Positions 1 through 8,425 of a stretch of DNA of 64,000 bases are shown in pieces. Where the stretch lies: positions 1 through 64,000 of the forward strand of contig DAIRVG010000012.1 in assembly GCA_036802945.1 (NCBI GenBank), given 5' to 3'. The number at the start of each line of letters is the position of its first letter. Positions within the stretch are counted from its first letter, which is position 1. The translations under genes were made by a program, and so were the position numbers. This DNA is from Gp6-AA40 sp036802945. GTDB taxonomy: Bacteria; Acidobacteriota; Vicinamibacteria; Vicinamibacterales; UBA2999. The notes under the pieces were generated by a model. It was not told the DNA's origin. It did not search any database and was given only the letters and a program-made list of their open reading frames with translations.

Positions 1-665
1 TGAAGACGAATCTCGATGGCTTGCGGTTCGTCGGGGCTGACTTCGAGGTCCCCACGTGTATAAGGGGCGTAACCCTCAACTCCGACAGACAACGTCCAGC
101 GAGCTGAAGTCGGTGACCAAATCGAAACGTAGTAGCGACCTAATTCGTCGGTCGCGCATACGTCCGTGACCGGAATGGTCCGTAATGACGTTGAGTCCCC
201 GACACGAAAGCTGACCGTCGCGTTCGAAATCGGTGTTCCTTCAGGCCCCGTCACCGTTCCGTGAACCGAATACTTGCGGTACCGGATTGACGGATCACTA
301 TGGCTGACGGTAAGACTTTCCTTTTGCGCAAAGTCTTGCTGGAGACGGACGTCTCTTTCTACTGATGCGCGGGGCTCCATGACCTGAATATCTTCGTGAT
401 GCTTCTGAAACCCGACCAAGTCGAACACCATGGTCCACGCGCCCGGAGCGATCTCCGCAAATACGTACCGGCCCGTTCCATCGGTGAGCGCGAGGAATGT
501 TGCTCCGGAGCGGCCGCTAAGAGTGACCTTCGTCCCGGGAATCGCCCTCCCACAGACATCCTTGACAATTCCAGTCAAGTCGCTGGCGTGAGCAGGAACG
601 GATTGGCACGCTACCGCGAGCACGAAACAGGCGAATGCGGTTTTACGCAAAATACGCGTTTTCAT
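1..665 (-). CDS. Secreted carboxypeptidase-regulatory-like protein (3' truncated by window edge)
   Basis: The reading frame starts with ATG at 665 and runs off the left edge without a stop. The N-terminus (MKTRILRKTAFACFVLAVAC, then SVPAHA) is a Sec signal peptide. The next ~75 residues read DLTGIVKDVCGRAIPGTKVTL ... TDGTGRYVFAEIAPGAW, which is the classic beta-sandwich carboxypeptidase regulatory (CarboxypepD_reg) pattern. A second copy follows after a linker (SVHGTVTGPEGTPISNATVSF ... DELGRYYVSIWSPTSARWTL). Tandem domains of this kind occur in acidobacterial secreted proteins and at the N-termini of TonB receptors. What lies beyond residue ~221 cannot be seen, so an outer-membrane barrel cannot be excluded. 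Function unknown. Confidence 0.8.
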   Translation of the reverse strand, partial: MKTRILRKTAFACFVLAVACQSVPAHASDLTGIVKDVCGRAIPGTKVTLSGRSGATFLALTDGTGRYVFAEIAPGAWTMVFDLVGFQKHHEDIQVMEPRASVERDVRLQQDFAQKESLTVSHSDPSIRYRKYSVHGTVTGPEGTPISNATVSFRVGDSTSLRTIPVTDVCATDELGRYYVSIWSPTSARWTLSVGVEGYAPYTRGDLEVSPDEPQAIEIRL

Positions 666-810
666 GCTCCAATTATCGGCTCATACGATGGTGGACAGTC
701 TCTCATCGAATCGCACTGGGTTGTCGCTCCAAGCTGTCGCCAACGTGCGCTGCAACACCACCATGGAAACGAAAACGGACAAACCGCGCGCCGCTGTCCG
801 CACATGGACA

Positions 811-950
811 CGAAACCGCGAAACCGAATGCTGAAATCCGCCCGTGGACACGGAACGGCGGACACCGCACCCGCTAACGCTGGTGTGGAGGCGAAAACGC
901 CGTTGTGCGTGCGAAAACGCCGGTGTGGCCGTGAAACCGCAGTCGCACCA
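811..950. repeat. 20-bp periodic degenerate array in a gene-free stretch
   Basis: Positions 666-1001 hold no convincing gene. From 811 the sequence falls into 20-bp blocks (starts 811, 831, 851, 871, 891, 911, 931). The best copies are at 891 and 911 (gcgaaaacgccgttgtgcgt and gcgaaaacgccggtgtggcc). The flanking ones are degenerate (ccgctaacgctggtgtggag at 871, gtgaaaccgc at 931). The gaaa core recurs in phase in most blocks, and similar gaaac words continue upstream to ~765. Function unknown. Confidence 0.6.
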
Positions 951-1001
951 AAGATCGTGCGATCACAGCTGGATGGCGCGCAAACGCCACGTCCGCGCCT
1001 C

Positions 1002-1097
1002 TCAGCGGTCGCGCGTTTCGGGGGTGAGACGAATAATGACGAGGCCGAGGATCAGAACGGCCAGCCCCGTTAGCGCGGAGACAATCATTCCATTCAT
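1002..1097 (-). CDS. Tiny predicted membrane peptide (31 aa)
   Basis: A 31-residue frame starts MNGMIVSALTGLAVLILGLV and ends with RLTPETRDR. It is almost entirely one hydrophobic segment followed by a charged tail, as expected for a single-span membrane peptide. Its ATG (1097-1095) overlaps the stop TGA (1096-1094) of the upstream small membrane frame as ATGA, the classical sign of translational coupling. It is shorter than most gene callers accept. I do not recognise a family. Its reality rests on hydrophobic character and the overlap. Confidence 0.4.
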   Translation of the reverse strand: MNGMIVSALTGLAVLILGLVIIRLTPETRDR

Positions 1098-1291
1098 GTG
1101 CGCTGACCTCGCTTAAATATCAGCCCCATTCCCGCCGCCGTCAAGCTGATTCCAATGCCCAATGCGGGCACAAACCAGTCAAGGGGCCTGCTTTCGACCA
1201 GCGAGTCGAGCAGCGGAAACACCGCCCAGAGCACGCTGAACTCCATGAACCATGTGGACAGGGCGTCGCGCCTCGCCTCTCTGTCGGTCAT
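1094..1291 (-). CDS. Small predicted two-helix membrane protein (65 aa)
   Basis: Read from the internal Met MTDREARRDALSTWFMEF, this 65-residue frame has a charged N-terminus, a hydrophobic stretch (FSVLWAVFPLLDSLV), a short polar turn (ESRPLD) and a second hydrophobic stretch (FVPALGIGISLTAAGMGLIF), ending KRGQRT. The positive C-terminus fits a hairpin with both ends in the cytoplasm. The start is uncertain: there is no clear Shine-Dalgarno sequence, and 19 upstream residues in the same frame look non-coding. It is probably coupled to the 31-residue peptide through ATGA. No family recognised. Confidence 0.45.
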   Translation of the reverse strand: MTDREARRDALSTWFMEFSVLWAVFPLLDSLVESRPLDWFVPALGIGISLTAAGMGLIFKRGQRT

Positions 1292-1451
1292 TAAGACACG
1301 ATCACAGCGAATCGCATACCGTGCGATCGGGGCCCGAAATCGTGGCATCGAGGCGAAGGGCCTCGCAGTAATTCAGCCAGCCGGTCCGCCGGCGTGTCGC
1401 AGAATCTGCCGAAGCGCAAGAAACTTCTAAGCTCGTGATCTCCTGTTGATA

Positions 1452-1486
1452 GGCGCCTTGGGCTTGGGATTTGGGCTTTGGGATTG
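1452..1486. repeat. Word-like tandem repeat (ttggg/gggat type)
   Basis: The run ttgggcttgggatttgggctttgggatt consists of imperfect 7-8-nt repeats. The complementary form (aaatcccaaaacccaaatccc) is found after the stop at 37227. It lies just 3' of the stop of the minus-strand frame ending at 1488. Confidence 0.55.
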
Positions 1487-1487
1487 C

Positions 1488-1676
1488 CTACGCCAGCGTT
1501 CGTTTGTTCATACGGGGTCCGAACGTCAGGATCAAGAGTGCCACGACAACCCAGCACGCGGCAATGTACGCGAACACTACAGCGGCGCAGAGGTCACGTG
1601 CCAACCCAGATCGATCGCGGGAGAGGGCCAAGGCAGACTGAGCCTCATTGAACGCGCGTCCCATCCGCATCGTCAT
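1488..1676 (-). CDS. Small predicted membrane protein, unknown
   Basis: The frame from MTMRMGRAFNEAQSALALSR has a charged, probably helical N-terminal half and one strongly hydrophobic span (CAAVVFAYIAACWVVVALLI) followed by LTFGPRMNKRTLA. That is a single-span membrane protein with a basic C-terminus. An upstream ATG at 1766 with a weak AGGA motif would add 30 residues that look non-coding, so I prefer the shorter form. It lies between the glycosyltransferase and the tiny membrane peptides, all on the same strand. Family not recognised and confidence is low. Confidence 0.35.
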   Translation of the reverse strand: MTMRMGRAFNEAQSALALSRDRSGLARDLCAAVVFAYIAACWVVVALLILTFGPRMNKRTLA

Positions 1677-1834
1677 CTCTGGATCGTTAGTACGCGGTCC
1701 CAACGCTAACGCGATTCCCCAGCGTAAAAACCTTGGTGACCTTGTCGCGCGCGCCGCGCACACCATGTCCTGCGCACGGCATCGCCGTGCCGAAAGAAAA
1801 GCACGCGAGAGGGTGCAGCGTCGCGATGATGAGG

Positions 1835-3535
1835 CTAAGGGGCGCTCAGATCGTATGCGACGTACTGCTCCTCGAAATCCGGCACACGCCTGCGCTCGAA
1901 ATCGTCGAGGGTCTGCTGGCCTGCGAATTGACGTTGGAATTCTGTCGCCTCGAACGGATCGCCGATGAAATACACCGGATGCCCTAGACGGCGAAGGTAC
2001 GCCAGCGCGCTGTCCAGCTCAGTTCCGAGAAGAAGGTCCCACCGCAGGACGTCTCGGCCGGTGTAGAAATGCAGCGTCCCCGAATGTCCTAGCGAAACGA
2101 GGACGGTGTTCTGCGGCAGGGTGTTGGCGAATTCGACAGCTCTTGCGAACCGATCCTCGCCCCGGAACCCCCCCTTTTGTTGTGCGTACCTCCACCCCTG
2201 GAACGCCATGGATCCCGTGAGGGCGGCGACCAACAGTATCGCTGTCGTGCGCCGTTGTGACTGGCGCACGGACTCGACGAGAATCGCGCCAAGACTCGCA
2301 AACAACACAGGAAACGCCGGCAGCACAAAACGCAGGTACCACCAACTATCGAACACCAGGTACGAGACGTACATCCCAAACACGGCGATCGGGTAGACGA
2401 CGGTGAGCAGAACGACTCGATATTTCTCCTCACGTGGTGGTCTCAGGACGAAGGGTGCCGCGAAGGCGATGAGGATCAGCGGCGTCTGTGTGTCGATCAA
2501 CCATGCCGAGTAACGCTGAAGGTTGGGCCAAATGAATTTCGTGGAATAAAGAGCATCGAGAGTGCCGTACCCCGATGTAAGCGGCGAGCCGTACCAGTAC
2601 CAGTTGAGGCCTCCAATCACCAGCGCCGAAGGGGCCGCCGCCACACCGAACACGAACAGACGACGGATTCTCGATTCGCCCGTCATTGCGAGCAGCAACA
2701 TCGGGATGGCGGCGAGTGGGGCGACATTCGGCCGCACGAGAATGGCCGCGCCAGCAGTGATTCCCGAGAGAACCGCGCCTCTTGAACCACCGCTCAACGC
2801 GAATACGATCGCCATGGCCCAGCAGGCGGTGACCGGAACATCGCTCATCGGCCGCACCAGGTACCAGAGAAAGGTGGGACTGCACACCATCAACAGGGCG
2901 GCGATCGCTCCACCCCACGCGTTGCTAAGGTATCGGCCAAGCAGGTACGAGGCCCACACAACGAGCGCGCCGAGTATCGGAAGCACGTAAAACACGGCAT
3001 CACGCCCGCCAGCCTTCTGGAAGGCCGCCATCATCAACGGGTAACCCGGCGAGTAGACCGGCGCGAAATCCAGCGGCCTCTGGGTGGGACGATAACCCAC
3101 GGGCCCGGAAGACCAGACCGCGTGTGTCCAACGCGCGTCATTCGCCCACACGGGAGCAGGAATCGTGAGCTTCCCATGAGCCCACAGGTCGGCCTCGCTG
3201 ACGTAGCCCGAAGAATCGGGGCCCGCGCCGAGGAAGTTTCCCCAGTGAATGCCGACGACAAGTGCGGCGCCGGTGCAGAGCGCCGCAATGAACATCGGCG
3301 CATTGATGCGGGTCAGTATCTCAAGGTCGGAGCGCCAGTGTTGGCGGGCAATCGCGATATAGAAGACCGTGAGAACCACGCCCGCAACAAGCGGACGCAC
3401 GACGTCGTGGGAGGACGCGCGTAGTCCGAACACGTTGATGACGAAGCCGCCGGTGAACGCCACCACGAGAGCCGAACAGAAAGCGATGGTGGCGAGGAGA
3501 AGAATGACGCGACGGCCCCAGACGGCTCCCAACAT
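1835..3535 (-). CDS. GT39/ArnT-like polytopic membrane glycosyltransferase
   Basis: A 566-residue protein with roughly 10-12 hydrophobic spans, beginning MLGAVWGRRVILLLATIAFC. After the first spans comes a periplasmic loop with GPDSSGYVSEADLWAHGKL and later DFAPVYSPGYPLMMAAFQ. An acidic motif followed by a YSPGYP-type segment is characteristic of the dolichyl-phosphate-mannose/ArnT-like superfamily (GT39, PMT_2), which transfers sugars from polyprenyl-phosphate donors outside the membrane. The middle and C-terminal halves alternate hydrophobic spans and short loops. The last ~100 residues are soluble (YFIGDPFEATEFQRQFAGQQ). Substrate cannot be predicted and no glycan genes adjoin it. Superfamily fairly sure, exact family not. 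Confidence 0.75.
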   Translation of the reverse strand: MLGAVWGRRVILLLATIAFCSALVVAFTGGFVINVFGLRASSHDVVRPLVAGVVLTVFYIAIARQHWRSDLEILTRINAPMFIAALCTGAALVVGIHWGNFLGAGPDSSGYVSEADLWAHGKLTIPAPVWANDARWTHAVWSSGPVGYRPTQRPLDFAPVYSPGYPLMMAAFQKAGGRDAVFYVLPILGALVVWASYLLGRYLSNAWGGAIAALLMVCSPTFLWYLVRPMSDVPVTACWAMAIVFALSGGSRGAVLSGITAGAAILVRPNVAPLAAIPMLLLAMTGESRIRRLFVFGVAAAPSALVIGGLNWYWYGSPLTSGYGTLDALYSTKFIWPNLQRYSAWLIDTQTPLILIAFAAPFVLRPPREEKYRVVLLTVVYPIAVFGMYVSYLVFDSWWYLRFVLPAFPVLFASLGAILVESVRQSQRRTTAILLVAALTGSMAFQGWRYAQQKGGFRGEDRFARAVEFANTLPQNTVLVSLGHSGTLHFYTGRDVLRWDLLLGTELDSALAYLRRLGHPVYFIGDPFEATEFQRQFAGQQTLDDFERRRVPDFEEQYVAYDLSAP

Positions 3536-3630
3536 ATCGTTTGAATCCTACGCGAGGTAGTCGCAATGATTAATGGAAACCGCTAAATGTCGCCAGCTAG
3601 TGCGGCTGCTACCCAGGTAAGGAGCGTCAT

Positions 3631-4100
3631 ATGACCGTCAAGGATCTAGAGGGTCTTTATAGTTACGGCTGCTGGGCAAACAAACACCTCTTCCATGTCA
3701 TCTCGCAGCTTACGCCCGAACAATTCACGCGAGATGTGGCGGGCAGCTACGGATCGATCAGGAACACGATGGTGCATATCCTGAGCGCTGAATGGGGCTG
3801 GCTCGATCGCTGCGGCGGCCAGCAGCGTGGCCCGCGTCTCAATCCAGCCGACTATGCAACGGCCGAATCCCTCATGGAAACCTGGAAGACAGTCGAGGTG
3901 TACGAACGCGAGTTCCTGTCAAAGCTGAAAGACGACGAGCTGGCTCGCGACGTCGAATACACAATCGTTCCGCCCGACAAGCGAACGATGCCATTGGGAG
4001 AACTGATGCACCACTCGCTTAATCATGGGGTTCACCATCGTGGACAGGTTGCGCTGCTGCTGAGAGTACTTGGTTACGCGCCAGGCAATTTCGACATACT
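3631..4100 (+). CDS. DinB family protein (3' end lost in gap)
   Basis: The start ATG at 3631 has a strong AAGGAG seven bases upstream. The protein opens MTVKDLEGLYSYGCWANKHL, typical of the DinB/DfsB four-helix bundle (YxxWANxxL). The predicted metal-binding histidines are visible: H50-type (NTMVHILSAEWGWLDR) and the C-terminal NHGVHHRGQVALLLRVLG (HxxxHRGQ). This superfamily includes thiol-dependent metal enzymes such as bacillithiol S-transferases. Most members are uncharacterised. About 156 residues are present before the gap. DinB proteins of this type are usually 155-170 residues, so probably only the last few are missing. Confidence 0.85.
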
Positions 4101-4200
4101 NNNNNNNNNNNNNNNNNNNNNNNNNNNNNNNNNNNNNNNNNNNNNNNNNNNNNNNNNNNNNNNNNNNNNNNNNNNNNNNNNNNNNNNNNNNNNNNNNNNN
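4101..4200. other. Scaffold gap (100 N)
   Basis: One hundred N between the end of the DinB gene and the 3' end of a convergent MBL hydrolase gene. All ten gaps in the window are exactly 100 N, so the number is a placeholder and not a measured length. Confidence 0.95.
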
Positions 4201-5315
4201 TACCTCGTGCCCTGGACGGTCGTTCTCGGCCGGTACATCTTGGTGAACCCGTTCCGGCTGTTGGTTACGGTGAACGATCCATCCTGCTGCGCCGATAGCT
4301 TGATCCAATACGCCGGCCCGCTGTGCGTTGGCGCCGGAGGAAGCGTCGTGCCTGGCGCGGCCGGCGGCATCGGCGCGATCTCAACCGCCGCAGGCTGCTC
4401 GTCGAGCGTGTTCGAGATGAAGGCGCCCGGGGCCGCGTACTCCTGGCCCCCGAGCAACGAGAAGTGCGCCTGCCACAGATCCTCCAGACCGGGGATCGTA
4501 TAAATGATCTTCATCGTGTCCGGCACGCCGCCCTTGCGCACGCCGTTGTTCATGATGGCGACCCGCGGCTGCAACGCATGTGCGAGGACAGCCGAGCCCG
4601 ACCTCACCTGGCCGTGATTCGACACGATCCAGGCGTCAACGGTGCCAATGCGATTGTTCGGGCACATCAGCTCATACTCGAAGTTGACGGTCAGATCGCC
4701 CATGTGGACGAGGCGGAACTTCCCAAACGAGACGAGGCTGCCGACCGAGTGCGAATCCTCGAAGTTGGTCTCGACCTGCCTCGGGAACGTGGCGCACGCG
4801 GGATTCGGCTGCCCCGCTCCTGGTAGCGGCTTCTGGAGGAGCTGCGCGTTGGAGGCGACGATCAGCCAGTCCAACCCGGCGATGGGCACTTTGTCGCCGA
4901 CCTTGACGGACGTCCGCTGCGCTTTGCTCGCCAGCTCTAGATAGCCGGCAAAGAACCTGGCCCCGGAGCCATCCGGCTGGATGTTGTCCCCGTGATCGAC
5001 GTAGTGCCGAATCGGGAACCGCGGGGCGAGCTCGGACAACCCCCCCATGTGATCGCCATGGAAGTGGGTCGTCACCAGATAGTCGATCTGAGTCAGGCCG
5101 GCATCCTTCGCCGCGGCGACGATGCGGTCGGCATCTCGGCCGTTGCTGGGATTGCCCGAGTCGACGAGGAGGGACTGACCGGAGGGCGGGACGAACAGCG
5201 TGGCGCCGCCACCCTCGACGTCGATCGAATAGATGTCCAGCGTCTTCCGGCCCTGGGCCGTCAACAGCGCCGTCGAGACAGCGAACGTCAGCAGTACGAG
5301 TTTCAGTGGGCGCAT
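4201..5315 (-). CDS. Secreted MBL-fold metallohydrolase with intact zinc site (3' end in gap)
   Basis: Start ATG at 5315 has GGAGG upstream. A signal peptide (MRPLKLVLLTFAVSTALLTAQ) precedes a metallo-beta-lactamase-like domain that resembles the ComEC/Rec2 C-terminal hydrolase group: IYSIDVEGGGATLFVPPSGQ, LLVDSG, and the canonical metal motif TTHFHGDHMGG (HxHxDH). Further ligands appear as EDSHSVGSLVSF, LVHMGDL and VSNHGQ. The C-terminal ~100 residues are Pro-rich and end in a small extension (PAYWIKLSAQQDGSFTVTNS). Only a few residues are probably lost in the gap. Substrate unknown. It is a useful internal contrast to the degenerate MBL proteins at 26, 35 and 39 kb. Confidence 0.85.
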
Positions 5316-5343
5316 CAGACCGATCCTCCGAATCGCCGTTTGG

Positions 5344-6114
5344 TTACGGCTGCACGACGTTGCCGGCGCCACCACCGCGGCGGCCACCGCCACGACCTTG
5401 CCCCTGACCGCCAGCACCAGCTCCGCGGCCAGCGCCGCCACCGCCGCCACCGTGCGAGGGTGGTTCGCGGTCTCGCAGACCGTAGATCTCATTCGAGTAG
5501 ATCGTCTGATAACGAATCCCGTTCCCGTCCTTGTCGACGTACCCCATCGACTGCTGGATCAGGGCCGGCGGGGGATAGCCCTTCGGCACCGTTCCCTCGA
5601 GCACGTAAAGCTTCATTTCGTGCATGGAGATGTAGACGAAGGTCCGGGATTGATCGGCGTTGTTGGTCAGCTGGAGCTGAAGTCCTTCAACCAGGTCCTC
5701 GTGGCTCCATAGGAAGTGTGTGACCTTTGCGTCCCGCTGGATGTACCTGAACGACGCGTAGATCATGGCCCCCCGCACATCATGCTTCCAGAAGCCGGGG
5801 CCGCTGAGATCGCTGCCAATGCAGGGTTCGGCGCCGGGAGGGCACGCTTTCCGTCGCGCGACGCCCTGCGGTTCGAGGCCGTTATAGTCGACTACGGTCA
5901 GCGAATACCGTTCGCGGCCCCGCTCGGCGCTGTACGCACGGGCCGGTAGCGTGTAGTCAAACTGTGTCTTCCAGGTCGTCTCCGTCACCTTGGGCTGGCC
6001 CGGAAAATTGATCTTGAAGCCGTCCTGATTATTCTGGTACTCAGTCCAGTCCTGTGCGAATGCGGACCCGGACATTGATAAGACCAATGCGAAAACTATT
6101 GCACTCGTGCGCAT
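5344..6114 (-). CDS. Secreted protein with Gly/Arg-rich tail, unknown function
   Basis: A 256-residue protein with a clear Sec signal (MRTSAIVFALVLSMSGSAFA, then QDWTEYQNNQDGFKINFPGQ). The body, about residues 25-210, starts with the WxEYxNxxDGFxINFPGxP motif. That motif recurs in acidobacterial and other secreted proteins of unknown function and predicts a mostly beta structure. Two Cys (ACPPGAEPC) could form a disulfide. The last ~45 residues are a low-complexity Gly/Arg/Gln tail. It lies 28 bp upstream of the MBL hydrolase start on the same strand, so the two may be co-transcribed. Function not known. Confidence 0.75.
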   Translation of the reverse strand: MRTSAIVFALVLSMSGSAFAQDWTEYQNNQDGFKINFPGQPKVTETTWKTQFDYTLPARAYSAERGRERYSLTVVDYNGLEPQGVARRKACPPGAEPCIGSDLSGPGFWKHDVRGAMIYASFRYIQRDAKVTHFLWSHEDLVEGLQLQLTNNADQSRTFVYISMHEMKLYVLEGTVPKGYPPPALIQQSMGYVDKDGNGIRYQTIYSNEIYGLRDREPPSHGGGGGGAGRGAGAGGQGQGRGGGRRGGGAGNVVQP

Positions 6115-6204
6115 GACATGTGCCTCCCCGGCCGCGCAATATTGCCAGAAAATGGTCCGGCGCGTCTTGAATTCCTTGGATCGGGTGTGATTCTGCGCGG
6201 CTCA

Positions 6205-6762
6205 TCAGATGAGGCGCAGCCCCTTCTCTGATGCCTTCATCACCCGGTCCAGGCGTCGCTCTTTCGTCTCGTCCTGCTTTGCGCTCATCACCATGAAGAC
6301 GATCAAGCGGCGGTATCCTGGCGGCTGCGCCTGAAAGAACAGCCACGCCTTCTTGTTGGCCTTGAAGCGTCGCTCGAGCGCGGGTGCGAGCGTTGTCGGT
6401 CGGTTCTCAAAAGAGTAGATGCCCGACCTTGCCGGATCGCGAGTCTCGAATGCCTTGACGCCGGGAGGTTGCATCAGACCGAGCCGCCTGAGCTGCTCAG
6501 CGCGTTTGATGTTGATGTTGCTCCAGACGCTCTTCGACGTGCGTGGCGAAAAACGGTTCGTGTATCCTTCTTCGTCGATTCGGTTCCGGATACCGTCAAT
6601 CCAGCCGTAACAGAGCGCCTGATCCACGGCGTCGGCGTACGCGATGCCTCGCCTTCCTGAACCCTTCTTGTAAAACCCGACCCAGATTTCCCGCGCGGTG
6701 TCGTGATGCTTCTCGAGCCACCGCCGGAACTCCGAAGCCGACCGAAAAAAGATCGGCCTCAA
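6205..6762 (-). CDS. YdeI/OmpD-associated family protein
   Basis: A 185-residue cytosolic protein with the family signature near the N-terminus: FFRSASEFRRWLEKHHDTA, EIWVGFYKKGSGRRGIAYAD, ALCYGWIDGIRNRIDEEGY, then NRFSPRTSKSVWSNINIKRA. The C-terminal half contains the DUF1801-like helical region (APALERRFKANKKAWLFFQ ... PPGYRRLIVFMVMSAKQDET) and ends with a basic helix. The family is widespread; its biochemical role is not established. The short spacing to the acetyltransferase upstream (6 bp) suggests a two-gene operon on the minus strand. Confidence 0.9.
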   Translation of the reverse strand: MRPIFFRSASEFRRWLEKHHDTAREIWVGFYKKGSGRRGIAYADAVDQALCYGWIDGIRNRIDEEGYTNRFSPRTSKSVWSNINIKRAEQLRRLGLMQPPGVKAFETRDPARSGIYSFENRPTTLAPALERRFKANKKAWLFFQAQPPGYRRLIVFMVMSAKQDETKERRLDRVMKASEKGLRLI

Positions 6763-6768
6763 TATGTG

Positions 6769-7308
6769 TCAGTCCTTGGCCGAAGGCGAACGTGGCGCAA
6801 GGATTCGATAGAGAAAACTGTCCTGGCCGGTTCCGTCGGCTCTTGGCCCTGATCCCACACGAACCGCTCCTATTTTCTCCACGGCCCTCTGCGATCGCAA
6901 ATTCTGTGACCCAATCACAAAAACAACGTTCTGTACGAATTTGAAGGCGTGCCGGAGCATGAGCTCCTTCATTTCCGCGTTATAGATGCCTCCCCAGCAG
7001 GACCTGGCCAGGAACGTCCAGCCGATTTCGATCTCGCTCTTTTCTCTGTCATATCCGTGGAATCGCGACGAGCCGATGACGCGGCCGTCTTTGGCGTCAA
7101 TGGCGATCAACGCTCCGCCCGACGCCAGAGCCTCGCTGAAGAATCCCTTGAACACCTCCTCCTTGTAGCGGTCTCTGCTCGGATGCTGTTCCCAGATGAG
7201 CGGATCTGAAGCGACCGCGTAAAGGTCATCCCAGTCTTCCGGTCGAAGCGGTCTCAGTCGAAGGAGCTCGCCCCTCAATATGGGTTGCCGATCAAAGACT
7301 TCGCTCAT
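6769..7308 (-). CDS. GNAT family N-acetyltransferase (RimJ/RimL-like)
   Basis: Read from MSEVFDRQPILRGELLRLRP (start 7308), giving 179 residues. A longer frame upstream looks non-coding and overlaps unrelated sequence. The protein has the RimJ/RimL-type layout: LLRLRPLRPEDWDDLYAVAS, then IAIDAKDGRVIGSSRFHGYD, then EIEIGWTFLARSCWGGIYNAEMKELML (the acetyl-CoA-binding region, in the place of the usual Q/RxxGxG/A), then VIGSQNLRSQRAVEKIGAV. The last motif (NxxSxxxxEKxG) is typical for acetyltransferases acting on N-terminal amines or small molecules. It is followed 6 bp later by the YdeI-like gene. Substrate unknown. Confidence 0.85.
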   Translation of the reverse strand: MSEVFDRQPILRGELLRLRPLRPEDWDDLYAVASDPLIWEQHPSRDRYKEEVFKGFFSEALASGGALIAIDAKDGRVIGSSRFHGYDREKSEIEIGWTFLARSCWGGIYNAEMKELMLRHAFKFVQNVVFVIGSQNLRSQRAVEKIGAVRVGSGPRADGTGQDSFLYRILAPRSPSAKD

Positions 7309-7590
7309 ACCGGGGATGGCGTTACCAGACCCGCGTCGGTCGATCTGGCTGGTGGGCCCTTTGGGATCGGGCGGGATGATGGCGCTCGTTGCGGTCGCCA
7401 CCGGCATGCTCCACGAGGGGCCGTGCTCGATGTTCTCTCCGTGGCGTTGGCATTGGTCGCGCTACGGAGGATCAGAGTCGCTGCGCCTCTCCAGATCCGC
7501 TTGGCGAAGTGTCAACATGCGGAAAGGCAAGCCGCGGAAAACCTCGAAGGCTCTTCGTGAGTTCGGGGAATGAATGGTGAGCGGAACAAC

Positions 7591-7619
7591 GAGACGCACG
7601 CGCGCCCTGCGTGCGTCTC
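7591..7619 (-). terminator. Perfect 11-bp hairpin downstream of the PEP-CTERM gene
   Basis: gagacgcacgc (7591-7601) and gcgtgcgtctc (7609-7619) are perfect inverted repeats around a 7-nt loop. They lie 18 bp past the stop of the minus-strand gene ending at 7638. The downstream T-run on the minus strand is weak (GTTGTTCC), so this may be a Rho-assisted or mRNA-stabilising hairpin rather than a strong intrinsic terminator. The rest of 7309-7637 shows no gene. Confidence 0.6.
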
Positions 7620-7637
7620 CCAGGTTTCAGAAGGCGT

Positions 7638-8195
7638 CTAAGCCTTACGCCTCATCCGGCGCAACCCCAAGCTGACCAGGCCGGTTCCGAGCAACAGCAT
7701 CGTCGCTGGTTCTGGCACTGCTGTCGCATTCACGTCCAGCGACACAATCGACTGCTGGTTGAAAGCAAGTCCCTGCCAATTAACCCAGATGTGGTCAGCG
7801 TCAAACGTGATCCGGGAGAGGTCGAGTCCCCCCAGGTTGGTGGCGGCGTTGATAGTCACCGAGCTAATCGCTGGGATTGTGCCGTTCACATCAAAAAATC
7901 GAAGTCCGTTAAAAGCAGTGGCCGTCCAAGTCGACGCCGAATTATAGGTGACGAAGATGTTGGTGTCCGACAAATCGATGTTCGTCCGCGGGTCGCCCAC
8001 CGGAAAGTTAGAGACCTCGACTCCGGCGCCAACCAGAACATTGACGGAGTTCCCGTTAAACACGGTATTGATATCCGGAAAACGGTAACTGACTTCAACC
8101 ATTTGCCCCAGGAGTATCGGAGCGGCCTCCGCGTTTCGCGAGCCGAGAAAGGACAACACGCAGAACGCGACGACAACCAACCGGCGAAACGTCAT
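7638..8195 (-). CDS. PEP-CTERM sorting-signal secreted protein
   Basis: A 185-residue protein with an N-terminal signal (MTFRRLVVVAFCVLSFLGSR, then NAEA) and a textbook PEP-CTERM tail: VPEPATMLLLGTGLVSLGLR followed by a basic end (RMRRKA). In bacteria with exosortase this tail directs sorting to the surface and is often linked to exopolysaccharide. The body is a Ser/Thr/Asn-rich, predicted all-beta domain with no Cys (VSYRFPDINTVFNGNSVNVL, ITFDADHIWVNWQGLAF). No exosortase gene is visible here. It stands alone and is followed by a hairpin. Confidence 0.85.
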   Translation of the reverse strand: MTFRRLVVVAFCVLSFLGSRNAEAAPILLGQMVEVSYRFPDINTVFNGNSVNVLVGAGVEVSNFPVGDPRTNIDLSDTNIFVTYNSASTWTATAFNGLRFFDVNGTIPAISSVTINAATNLGGLDLSRITFDADHIWVNWQGLAFNQQSIVSLDVNATAVPEPATMLLLGTGLVSLGLRRMRRKA

Positions 8196-8360
8196 AGGGC
8201 CTCCAGGCGCTCAAGTTTCGAAATAGAAAAATTGGCGAGAACAAGCCACATGTAGCAAGATTCAGGCCCGCTGAGCGTCTCGGAAATCGTGCGAACACCT
8301 GCCCGAGGGCGTCGGAAGATTTCCTAGTAGATGACTTTGGTCGTCGCCCATGGCCACGCG

Positions 8361-8390
8361 GCAGAATTAGGCAGACTTAAGCAGACTTAA
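8361..8390. repeat. 10-bp tandem triplet
   Basis: gcagaattag, gcagacttaa and gcagacttaa follow each other without spacer, the last two identical. They lie ~35 bp beyond the livF stop, on its 3' side. No function assigned. Confidence 0.6.
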
Positions 8391-8425
8391 TAGGGGAGCC
8401 CTGTCGCGTGCTAGCTTTTACCGCG

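Noticed and set aside
396..1073. Plus-strand frame over the truncated secreted protein and the 20-bp array
   Set aside because: Overlaps antisense codons of a convincing signal-peptide protein and a periodic repeat; residue composition is not protein-like.
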